Positions 34,102 to 41,465 of a stretch of 64,000 nucleotides of DNA are shown piece after piece. The DNA is from Pseudomonas sp. MWU13-2100 (GTDB taxonomy: Bacteria; Pseudomonadota; Gammaproteobacteria; Pseudomonadales; Pseudomonadaceae): contig NZ_JALLIX010000010.1 in NCBI RefSeq assembly GCF_023242365.1, forward strand, positions 62,001 to 126,000. Direction: 5' to 3'. Positions within the stretch are counted from its first letter, which is position 1, and the number at the start of each line of letters is the position of its first letter. The position numbers and the translations under genes are program-made. The notes beneath the pieces are model-generated. The model worked only from the letters and a program-made list of their open reading frames with translations, made no database searches and had not been told where the DNA came from.

Positions 34102-36891
34102 GTCCGGTGTGGCAAAGCCTTCGGTGAAACGCGCGTAGATCGGTGCGAGCAGGTCATGTGCTTGCTGGAAGTGGCCCTGGCGCTGCCAAAGTTGTGCCAG
34201 TGAGGTGGCACTGCGCAACTCCCAGGCCAGGGCGCCCTGGGCTTTTGCCACGGCCAGCGCCTTGAGCAGAACCGTCTCGGCCGCGCTCGCGCTGTTTGCG
34301 GTCAGCAGTCGATTGGCCCTGGCCCGAAGGATTTCCGCCGTACTCCAGCCGGCCATGCCGGTTTCGGCCCGCTCCAGCAAGGCATCATCGACGTAGCCAG
34401 TGTCCAGCGTCACCATGATGTCCTTGATCAGCCCGCTGCCGGCCGGCGGCGACGCGTACTCCGCGGCACCATCGATCACCTGGGCATAGCGCCGGGCCCA
34501 GGTGTAGAACAGCAGCACCGAGTGCTTCTGTGCTTGCTCCAGCAGCAGGCGCAAGAGTTCACGGGCGGTCCCGGTGTCGCCGTTGTAGTGGGCGATCAGG
34601 CAGCCGGACAACGCCAGGGTGTAGCAGATGGAGGTGCCGTGGTTGATCTGGATCGCGATATCCAGGGCCTGGCGAGCCGTGTGCCAGGCTTTTTCCGGAT
34701 GGCCTTGCAGCCATAGGATCCGCGCCAGGATCGTCAGGGCGGCGACGCTCTGGTCGTACTGCACGCCAAAGCCGCGGGTGAAACGATTGAGGTGGCCGCT
34801 CTGGGCCATGCGCTGGATGACTTGCTCGGCATTCTCCCGCGCTTGTGGCTGATCCCCGGCAAAGTGCAGGGCCAGCACCCGCAAGCGATGTGTGCTGAGG
34901 GACATCGCGGCGGCGCCGTTGTCGAGCAGGCCCAATCGGTCGAACTGCTGGCTTTGCTCCAGGGCCAGTTGGTAGTTACCGCAACTGAGATTGACCGCCA
35001 TATGCCCGGATACCGCGCGGAGCTGACCGGCCACATCGGCACAGCGTTCGGCCAGGGCCCGGGCGCTCACGAAGGCCTCGATCGTTTCGGCGGTGCCGCC
35101 CTGGGCGTGGTAGCAGGAACTGCCGAGGGCGAGCTTGAGGGCCATGGTCAAGCGAGGGCAGGGTTGCGCAGCGTCTTCCAGTCGGGCCAGAGCCTTGCGT
35201 ACATACCCGCCGTGTTCCTTGAGTAGCGACAGTTCCTGCCACAGCGGCGTCGAGGCGGCTGTCAACCGGATCGCCAACAAAGGCGGGCCGTCACCCTTCA
35301 AGCCCCAGTCGAGCGCGGCGCGGATGTCTTCCAGGCCTCGGGCGTAACGTTCGATCCATAGCTCGGACGGGGTCAGCTCCCAGTCGTCTTGAGCCTGGTG
35401 CATCAAGGCCAGGCAACGTTCGGCGTGACGTTCGCGGATCTCTGCCAGCTCGGTGACCTGGTCGAGCTTTTCCAGGGCGTAGCTGCGGGTGGTGTCCAGC
35501 AGGCGATAAAACACCTCCTCGTCGCCGACTTCCACGTTCAGCAAGGACTTGGCCACCAGTTGGGTGATCGAGGTAAAAACCAGCTCGGGGGCGATGTGTT
35601 CGCCGACGATCACCGCCGCCGCCGACGCCAGGGTGAATCCTCCCCGGAAGATGCCCAGCCGGCGCAGACAGGCCTGCTCGCAGGCATTGAGCAGCTCGAA
35701 GCTCCAGTCCAGCGTGGCACGCAAGGTCTGATGGCGGCCCAGTGTCATAGGGGAACCCTGGGTCAGCAGGCGAAAACTGCCCTGTAGTTGCGTCAGCAAT
35801 CCCTCAAGCCCCAGGTTGGCCACCTGCGCCGCCGCCAGCTCGATCGCCAAGGGAATACCGTCCAGGCGCCGGCAGACTTCAATCGCCAAGGGCAGCTCGT
35901 GGTCGGCCAATTCAAAACTGTCGTGGCTGGCCATCGCCCGTTCGACGAACAATTGCAAAGCCGAAAAGCCCAAGGCCTGAGTGCGGTTGAGCACGGCGAT
36001 GGGCGGTGGGCAGTCCAGCGACTCCAGACGTTGTACGAATTCGCCTTCGGCCCGCAGGCTCTCGCGGCTGGTGGCCAGGATATGCACCTGTGGCGCCGCA
36101 CGCAGGATGCTTTCGCAGAGCAACGCGATGGCATCAACCAGGTGTTCGCAGTTGTCGATGACCAGCAGCATCTGCCGCTCGCGCAGGCACGTTGCCAGGC
36201 AGTTCATCGGCTCGCCGTCATGCAGCGCCAGGTCCAGTAGCGTTGCCAGATGAGCGGTGATCATCCGGGGATCATGGATCGGGGCCAGGTCCAACAGTCG
36301 GATGCCGTCACGGTAGTGACCGATCAGTTGTTCGGCAACGCGCAGCGCCACGGTGGTCTTGCCGATGCCGCCTGGGCCGACCAGGGTGATGAAGCGCTGG
36401 CCGGGCAGTTGTGTCACGACACTGTCCAGCAGGGCGTGACGTCCGATCATACGGGTGCGGCGCACGGGCAGGTTATGGCCCACCGGCTGCTCCGAGGCGC
36501 TCCTGGGGCTTTGCTCGATGGCCTCGAGAGAGAAGGGTGCGACAAAACTGTAGCCACGCTGGGCGACCGTGATGATGTAGCGCTGGCCGGCCTGGCCGTC
36601 GCCGAGGGCTTTGCGCAGTGCGGCCATGTGCACGCGCAAATTGGTGTCTTCGACGACACTTCTGGGCCAGACTCGGGCGATCAATTGCTGTTTGCTGACC
36701 ACATTCCCGGCGTGTTCCAGCAGGATCAACAGAATGTCCATGGCGCGCCGCCCCAGGCGCAGGGGCTGATCGCCCTCCATGACCAGGCGTTGACCGGGGT
36801 AGATCCGGTAGGGACCGAAATGCACGGCCTGTTCGGGGGAAAGGGTCAACGGGTCACTCCTGCTCGCCTCTGTCACGCGGTATTCGGGCAT
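34048..36891 (-). CDS. Winged-helix/STAND ATPase regulator, full length
   Basis: A 947-residue signal-transduction ATPase. An N-terminal winged helix (24-120, AGNVVSKQQLIARVW, TVAQRGYSFVAPF) is followed by an NB-ARC core with Walker A GPGGIGKTT (172-180) and Walker B MLLVIDNCEH (241-250), LDGIPLAIELAAAQ, then a C-terminal array of about 450 residues of helical hairpins resembling TPR/MalT-type sensor repeats. Such proteins bind DNA through the winged helix once a ligand on the repeats triggers nucleotide-dependent oligomerisation. ATG 36891 is preceded by ACGGA. Its target genes are unknown; GCGCAA repeats lie upstream. Confidence 0.87.
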   Translation of the reverse strand: MPEYRVTEASRSDPLTLSPEQAVHFGPYRIYPGQRLVMEGDQPLRLGRRAMDILLILLEHAGNVVSKQQLIARVWPRSVVEDTNLRVHMAALRKALGDGQAGQRYIITVAQRGYSFVAPFSLEAIEQSPRSASEQPVGHNLPVRRTRMIGRHALLDSVVTQLPGQRFITLVGPGGIGKTTVALRVAEQLIGHYRDGIRLLDLAPIHDPRMITAHLATLLDLALHDGEPMNCLATCLRERQMLLVIDNCEHLVDAIALLCESILRAAPQVHILATSRESLRAEGEFVQRLESLDCPPPIAVLNRTQALGFSALQLFVERAMASHDSFELADHELPLAIEVCRRLDGIPLAIELAAAQVANLGLEGLLTQLQGSFRLLTQGSPMTLGRHQTLRATLDWSFELLNACEQACLRRLGIFRGGFTLASAAAVIVGEHIAPELVFTSITQLVAKSLLNVEVGDEEVFYRLLDTTRSYALEKLDQVTELAEIRERHAERCLALMHQAQDDWELTPSELWIERYARGLEDIRAALDWGLKGDGPPLLAIRLTAASTPLWQELSLLKEHGGYVRKALARLEDAAQPCPRLTMALKLALGSSCYHAQGGTAETIEAFVSARALAERCADVAGQLRAVSGHMAVNLSCGNYQLALEQSQQFDRLGLLDNGAAAMSLSTHRLRVLALHFAGDQPQARENAEQVIQRMAQSGHLNRFTRGFGVQYDQSVAALTILARILWLQGHPEKAWHTARQALDIAIQINHGTSICYTLALSGCLIAHYNGDTGTARELLRLLLEQAQKHSVLLFYTWARRYAQVIDGAAEYASPPAGSGLIKDIMVTLDTGYVDDALLERAETGMAGWSTAEILRARANRLLTANSASAAETVLLKALAVAKAQGALAWELRSATSLAQLWQRQGHFQQAHDLLAPIYARFTEGFATPDLSKVRQLLDELQRHRNA

Positions 36892-36912
36892 GTTCCGTAG
36901 ATTTTTTGCTCA

Positions 36913-36980
36913 GCGCAACGCACTGGCCGAACGACTATCCGTGTGCGCAACCGCCCCGGTGTCTTGCGCCGCGTGCGCAA
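36913..36980. promoter_or_regulatory. Cluster of GCGCAA motifs upstream of the STAND regulator
   Basis: GCGCAA occurs at 36913-36918, 36945-36950 and 36975-36980 (spacing 32 and 30 bp), with an inverted copy TTGCGC at 36964-36969. The last two direct copies are extended to GTGCGCAA. Regular three-turn spacing in the 286-bp intergenic region suggests a binding array. A further GCGCAA lies 52 bp before the paralogue (32548-32553). Confidence 0.4.
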
Positions 36981-37046
36981 GCGCCGTGTTTGCGGGGGGG
37001 CGGCACCGACAGAGAGGGGCGCGGGATATTTTGGTACCGCATTGAA

Positions 37047-37069
37047 AATTAACAACGTTTAACTCGCCC
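37047..37069 (+). promoter_or_regulatory. 23-bp element, copy 1 (upstream of flavodoxin gene)
   Basis: A 23-bp sequence starting AATTAACAACGTTTAAC recurs exactly, inverted, at 38416-38438. This copy is about 110 bp upstream of the flavodoxin-like gene and points toward it. The core TTAACAACGTTTAA is a near-palindrome, as expected for a regulator site. Confidence 0.65.
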
Positions 37070-37177
37070 CGCATCCGGTCTACGCCCAAAAATCCAATCC
37101 TTCAAGTCCATCAACCGAAGGCAATGCTTTTCGTGCTTCGTGTCGCAAAAGGATGAACACTTCTGGAGGATGCCGGA

Positions 37178-37747
37178 ATGAGCAATGTGGTGGTGGTCTA
37201 TCACAGTGGCTACGGCCATACCCGGGCCATGGCCGAGGCCGTGGCCCGGGGGGTCGAACGGCACCTGGGCAGTGTCTGCCGTCTGATTCCGGTCGAGGAA
37301 GTGGACGAGCGCTGGGAATGCCTGCACCAGGCCGATGCAATCATTTTTGGTGCCCCGACCTATATGGGCAGCGCCTCGGCGGCCTTCAAAGGATTCATGG
37401 AATCCACCGCCTCGTTCTACCTGGCCCAACCCTGGCGAGACAAACTCGCCGCCGGCTTCACCAATTCCGGCAGCCTGTGTGGCGACAAACTCAACACCTT
37501 GCTGCAGATGGCCGTCTTCGCCGCGCAGCATTCGATGATCTGGGTCGGTCTCGATCTGCTGCCGGCACGTTCCGGCATTGGTGTGTTCGATGGGCAGCTG
37601 AATCGTCTTGGCAGCTCCCTGGGGGCCATGGCCCAGTCGAACGTCGATCTGCCTCCCGACCACGCCCCGCCTCCCGAAGATCGCAACACCGCCGCGCACC
37701 TGGGGGAGCGGGTTGCGCGCCTGGCCGAACGGCTGGGCCATCCATAG
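37178..37747 (+). CDS. Flavodoxin-fold NAD(P)H:quinone reductase (WrbA-like)
   Basis: A 189-residue flavodoxin-like protein. The FMN phosphate loop is VVVYHSGYGHTRAMAEAVA, followed by ADAIIFGAPTYMGSASAAFK and LAAGFTNSGSLCGDK, the pattern of WrbA and related quinone reductases. It likely gives two-electron reduction of quinones to avoid redox cycling. ATG 37178 has GGAGG at 9 nt. The shared 23-bp element suggests joint control with the neighbouring AraC-type gene. WrbA is slightly longer and has a different insert, so the exact subfamily is open. Confidence 0.85.
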   Translation: MSNVVVVYHSGYGHTRAMAEAVARGVERHLGSVCRLIPVEEVDERWECLHQADAIIFGAPTYMGSASAAFKGFMESTASFYLAQPWRDKLAAGFTNSGSLCGDKLNTLLQMAVFAAQHSMIWVGLDLLPARSGIGVFDGQLNRLGSSLGAMAQSNVDLPPDHAPPPEDRNTAAHLGERVARLAERLGHP

Positions 37748-37825
37748 AGCGCTTGAGACGGCATCAAGGCATTCTCGGAAACCGACTTCAGCGAAGACCT
37801 GAAGACGTGGCGCATTCATTGATCG

Positions 37826-38299
37826 CTACTGAGTTTGAGGTTGATCGGTGCCGAATCCTTGCTGAGCGTTGTGTCGCGCCCTGGTGTTGCTGAGGCCTGG
37901 AGTGGTACGCATTATCCGACAACGCCAGGCAAACGGATTGATGCCTTCGCTGCGGGTAAACATGTGGCAGAAGTGCGCTTGGTCGCAGAACCCGCATTCC
38001 AGGCTGATTTGCGTCAGCGTCAGGTCGGTCTCCTGGATCAGTTGCTTGGCCCGGGCGATGCGCTGGCAACGAATCCAGTCCTGCGGCGACAGGCCGGTGC
38101 TGCACTTGAAGGCTCTGGAGAAATGACTGCGGGACAGGGCGCAAGCCCTAGCGAGTTCGGTCACCTCCAGCGTCTCACTCAGGCCGTCGAGGATCAATTT
38201 CTTGACCAGGTTTTCCCGCCAGGGGGAGAGACCACCCAGGGTGGTTTTTCGCGCTTCAGTCACTGATGCGCGGACGGTGTTGGGCTGAACGTAGGCCAT
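37826..38299 (-). CDS. AraC-family regulator, DNA-binding domain only (MarA/SoxS-sized)
   Basis: A 157-residue AraC-type regulator. It holds two HTH units (LEVTELARACALSRSHFSRAF; LTLTQISLECGFCDQAHFCHMF) plus short flanks, with no separate sensor domain. The size fits regulators like MarA or SoxS that are controlled by their abundance. ATG 38299 was chosen as the first residue of the conserved region; no clear ribosome site is seen. The same 23-bp element found upstream of the flavodoxin gene lies 117 bp upstream in the matching orientation, suggesting that it controls both genes including its own. Confidence 0.83.
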   Translation of the reverse strand: MAYVQPNTVRASVTEARKTTLGGLSPWRENLVKKLILDGLSETLEVTELARACALSRSHFSRAFKCSTGLSPQDWIRCQRIARAKQLIQETDLTLTQISLECGFCDQAHFCHMFTRSEGINPFAWRCRIMRTTPGLSNTRARHNAQQGFGTDQPQTQ

Positions 38300-38415
38300 C
38301 ACATATATCCGTGTCGGTGGGGATGCGCTGGCGCACTGCACGCGGAGTCAGCAGCTTCCCGCTTTGGAAAACAGGTCTGCACAGAGGGCTTCATTCTTGG
38401 TCGCGGGGGACTGGC

Positions 38416-38438
38416 GGGCGAGTTAAACGTTGTTAATT
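38416..38438 (-). promoter_or_regulatory. 23-bp element, copy 2 (upstream of AraC gene)
   Basis: Exact inverted copy of 37047-37069, 117 bp upstream of the AraC-type gene and oriented toward it. Distances of about 108 and 117 bp to the two starts are similar, which supports a shared regulatory function. Confidence 0.65.
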
Positions 38439-38478
38439 CCTTCGCCCGGCGAGGGCAAGAAACAACGGCAAGTCAGCA

Positions 38479-38500
38479 CGCCGCTGCAATTGCGGCGGCG
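38479..38500. promoter_or_regulatory. 22-bp near-perfect palindrome upstream of LysR gene
   Basis: The 22-bp sequence from CGCCGCTGCAATT to GCGGCGGCG is palindromic except for one mismatched pair and is centred on GCAATTGC, 67 bp upstream of ATG 38567. Autoregulation by the LysR protein is plausible. Confidence 0.4.
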
Positions 38501-38566
38501 CGTTCAAGTGCAACATTGGAGGCCTATAACGGTCCTTCGCGACCGCTTTGCTCATGGGAGTGTGTG

Positions 38567-39490
38567 ATGAACCGTAGCGATCTGCGCCGTGTCGACATGA
38601 ACCTGCTGGTGATTTTCGAGGCCCTGATGTTCGAAAAGAACCTGACCCGGGTGGCGGAAAAACTGTTCATGGGGCAACCGGCTGTGAGCGCGGCGTTGGG
38701 ACGCCTGCGGGATTTGTTCGACGACCCGCTGCTGTTGCGCAATGGCCGCGGGATGGAGCCGACGGCGCGAGCATTGGCGATTCTCAAGGAGCTGCAACCG
38801 GCGATGGACACCATCTCGGGAGCCGTCAGCCGGGCCAAGGCCTTTGATCCGGCGACGAGCTGCGAGGTGTTTCGCATCGGCCTCTCGGACGATGCCGAGT
38901 TTGGCCTGTTTCCACCATTGTTGAGTCAGCTGCAGTTGGAGGCGCCGGGGATCGTGGTGGTGGTGCGTCGGGCCAATTACCTGTTGATGCCGGCCTTGCT
39001 GGCGTCCGGGGAAATCTCCGTGGGCGTCAGTTACACCACCGAACTGCCGGCCAATGCCAAGCGCAGGAAGCTGCGCGATATCGCCTGCAAGGTGTTGCGC
39101 GGTGACAATCGCCCCGATGCGCTGACGCTCGATGAGTACTGTCGGCGGCCCCACGCCATGGTGTCGTTTTCCGGCGACCTGAGCGGCAACATCGATCTTG
39201 ACCTGGCCAAGGTCGGCCGCACCCGGCGCGTTGTCTTGGGAGTTCCGCAATTCAGTGGTTTACGGGCGATGCTCGCCGGCACCGAAATGATCGCCACCGT
39301 GCCCGACTATGCGGCTTGCGCGTTGGTCGAAGGCTGCTCCTTGAGAGCTGAAGAACCACCGTTTCCCATCGAAGCGGCGCAGTTGTCGATGGCCTGGAGC
39401 GGCGTGCACGACAACGACCCGGCCGAACGCTGGCTGCGTTCGCGGATCAGTCAGTACATGTCGGAACCCTTGAACATCACAAGCGCATAG
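38567..39490 (+). CDS. LysR-family regulator (NodD/LeuO-like subgroup)
   Basis: A 307-residue LysR-type regulator of the subgroup whose N-terminus reads RRVDMNLLVIFEALM, as in NodD, LeuO and NahR-type proteins. HTH LTRVAEKLFMGQPAVSAALGRLRDLF, followed by DDPLLLRNGRGMEPT. ATG 38567 follows GGGAGTGTGTG; an upstream in-frame start at 38516 would add 17 atypical residues. Not divergent from an obvious target, since the AraC gene upstream has its own element. Effector and targets are unknown. Confidence 0.88.
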   Translation: MNRSDLRRVDMNLLVIFEALMFEKNLTRVAEKLFMGQPAVSAALGRLRDLFDDPLLLRNGRGMEPTARALAILKELQPAMDTISGAVSRAKAFDPATSCEVFRIGLSDDAEFGLFPPLLSQLQLEAPGIVVVVRRANYLLMPALLASGEISVGVSYTTELPANAKRRKLRDIACKVLRGDNRPDALTLDEYCRRPHAMVSFSGDLSGNIDLDLAKVGRTRRVVLGVPQFSGLRAMLAGTEMIATVPDYAACALVEGCSLRAEEPPFPIEAAQLSMAWSGVHDNDPAERWLRSRISQYMSEPLNITSA

Positions 39491-39612
39491 GACGCCGTTG
39501 CGCCGACGCCGATTTCGTCCGGACAGCAAACGCGCCATGGACATCGATTGATCAGCTGCCAGAAAGGAGAAAAGCCGCTATAACGTGGTTGACTGTCAAC
39601 CAGGGCGTGACA

Positions 39613-40527
39613 ATGAACCCGTTCGAAGATATGCGTATTTTTTGCCAGGTCATGGACTCCGGCAGTTTCACCGCCGCGGCGGATCAATTGGGCCTGTCCA
39701 AGCAGTTTGTCAGCCGGCGTCTGATGCAACTGGAGGAGCGCCTGGGCGTGCGCCTGATCAATCGCTCGACCCGGCGGCTGGACATGACACCCCTGGGGCA
39801 GAGTTATTACGAGTCGGCTGTGCGTCTGCTCGGCGAAATCGAGCAAGTGGAACAGGGCATCGCCGGCCAGACAATCGAGCCCCGTGGCACTATTCGCTTG
39901 AGCGCTCCGCTGTCGTTTGCCATGGCGCATTTGGGCGAGGTATTGCCGGCGTTTTTGCGGCGTTATCGAGACGTCACGGTTGAAGTCGATCTCAGCGACC
40001 GACCGGTAGATTTGCTCGGTGAGGGTTACGACCTGGCCTTGCGGATTGGAGTGCTGGAAGACTCGACGCTGATTGCCCGGCGTATCGGTTCCATCCAGCG
40101 GGTCTATTGCGCCAGTCCCGCTTACCTGGCCGAGCGCGGCACTCCGGCCAGACCCGAGGATTTGCGGGGGCATGATTGCCTGCCTTACGGCCACATCCGC
40201 CAGGTGCAGTGGCGTTTCGAAGGGCAGGGCAAGCCATTGATCGTCAATGTCACGGGAAGGATGCGGGTCAACAATGGTGAGTTGCTCAAGGACGCGGCCA
40301 TCGCCGGCATGGGCATTACCTATTTGCCGACCTTCATTGTCGCCTCGGCGTTGCAGGATGGGCGGCTGGTATCGGTGCTGGATGAGTTCTGCCCTGAACC
40401 GTTGGCGTTATCAGCGGTTTATCCGCAGCATCGCCAGGGCTCTCGGCCGGTACGGGCGCTGATCGAGTTCTTGCGTGAACGACTGGATTGCAGTGTTACC
40501 CCCGGTCCAGACGCACGGCACACTTGA
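39613..40527 (+). CDS. LysR-family regulator
   Basis: A 304-residue LysR-type regulator. HTH FTAAADQLGLSKQFVSRRLMQLE, then LINRSTRRLDMTPLGQSYYE, and effector domain with IRLSAPLSFAMAHLGEVLPAF. The preceding Ser/Phe-rich start EDMRIFCQVMDSG is typical of pseudomonad LysR proteins next to oxidoreductases, but no oxidoreductase gene is adjacent here. ATG 39613 was selected over an upstream TTG at 39589. It is on the same strand as, and 123 bp after, another LysR gene and converges on the Spy-like gene. Confidence 0.86.
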   Translation: MNPFEDMRIFCQVMDSGSFTAAADQLGLSKQFVSRRLMQLEERLGVRLINRSTRRLDMTPLGQSYYESAVRLLGEIEQVEQGIAGQTIEPRGTIRLSAPLSFAMAHLGEVLPAFLRRYRDVTVEVDLSDRPVDLLGEGYDLALRIGVLEDSTLIARRIGSIQRVYCASPAYLAERGTPARPEDLRGHDCLPYGHIRQVQWRFEGQGKPLIVNVTGRMRVNNGELLKDAAIAGMGITYLPTFIVASALQDGRLVSVLDEFCPEPLALSAVYPQHRQGSRPVRALIEFLRERLDCSVTPGPDARHT

Positions 40528-40582
40528 GTGCGCCCCCGGAACCGCTGGACGGCTCTGTTCGCCAAGGCACGCGCAGCACCCA

Positions 40583-41068
40583 TCAATGAAACCTGTCCGC
40601 GACTTCGCGCCGCTCCCCGCGCTCACTGCGAAACAGTTTATCGGCGGTCTTTTTCTGATCGGCGGAAAGCGTGCCGTACAGCGCGCTGAATGAAGTGGCA
40701 AGCTTATGCAGATTGTCCGCGTGCATCTGGGCCAGCCTGGCATAGGACTGCATTGCCTCATCGGCATTCAACGAAGGCTGCTTCTGCGCCCGCTCCAGAT
40801 AGGCCTTGTCGATGACATGCGCATTGTCACGCATGGTTTTCGCATAGGCCTCCCACTGGACGGACTGCTTGTCGGTGATCTTCAGTTTGGCGTGCAGTTC
40901 GTTGATCCGCTTTTCCACCAGGTCTTCGTATTTTTTGGCGTGACGGGCGGCCACCTGCGAGACGGCGTCAGAGCTGCTTGCCGCCATCGTCTGTGTCGAG
41001 AAAGAAGCGCTGAGGGCGGCCAGCATCAACACGGCGGGCATGCCCGCTTTGAATGCGAAGTTTTTCAT
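40583..41068 (-). CDS. Spy/CpxP-like periplasmic protein (LTxxQ motif family)
   Basis: A 161-residue secreted helical protein. A signal peptide (ending TMA-AS) is followed by charged helices and two LTxxQ-like motifs, KITDKQSVQW and LSADQKKTADKL. Family members such as Spy and CpxP are cradle-shaped periplasmic chaperones or envelope-stress modulators. The mature protein is rich in Ala, Lys, Glu and Asp, fitting a helical dimer. It is transcribed away from the small lipoprotein gene at 41258. No envelope-stress two-component gene is seen nearby, so the role is inferred from the family only. Confidence 0.8.
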   Translation of the reverse strand: MKNFAFKAGMPAVLMLAALSASFSTQTMAASSSDAVSQVAARHAKKYEDLVEKRINELHAKLKITDKQSVQWEAYAKTMRDNAHVIDKAYLERAQKQPSLNADEAMQSYARLAQMHADNLHKLATSFSALYGTLSADQKKTADKLFRSERGERREVADRFH

Positions 41069-41257
41069 ATTCGTCTATCCGGATTAAGGGGCGGCATCTA
41101 TATCTGCAACCTTACCACTAAGCGCGGCAGCGAACCGACGAACTGCCGTTGGCATGTCATCGTTCTTTACCCGGCATTCAGGGATTTTGCTGTGCCAATG
41201 ACACTTGCCCATGGCAATCAGAGCAGCCGCTAATCCGTTGCACTGGAGAACGATCAA

Positions 41258-41413
41258 ATGAAACGCACAACCCTATGGATCCTGGTACTTTCCGGCGCCC
41301 TTCTGTTGGGGGGCTGTTGGCCGTATTGGCATGATGGCGGGCACGGTGGCGGGCATGAACATGGCCGCTACTACGACCACGAGCGAGGCGGAAGTCAGGA
41401 ATATCGCAGCTAG
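41258..41413 (+). CDS. Small His/Gly-rich lipoprotein
   Basis: A 51-residue protein with a clean lipoprotein signal (LVLSGALLLGGC, lipobox LGGC), so a 30-residue mature peptide remains: WPYWHDGGHGGGHEHG followed by a charged RYYDHERGGSQEYRS tail. ATG 41258 is preceded by GGAG at 9 nt. Small lipidated peptides of this kind (His-rich, Trp/Tyr-rich) are common in pseudomonads but of unknown role; the His content suggests metal binding. It is divergent from the Spy-like gene. Confidence 0.72.
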   Translation: MKRTTLWILVLSGALLLGGCWPYWHDGGHGGGHEHGRYYDHERGGSQEYRS

Positions 41414-41465
41414 GTCCACGGCAACGGGGCGGGTAAAGCCCGCCCTGTTGCCCTTGTAGCCGGGG

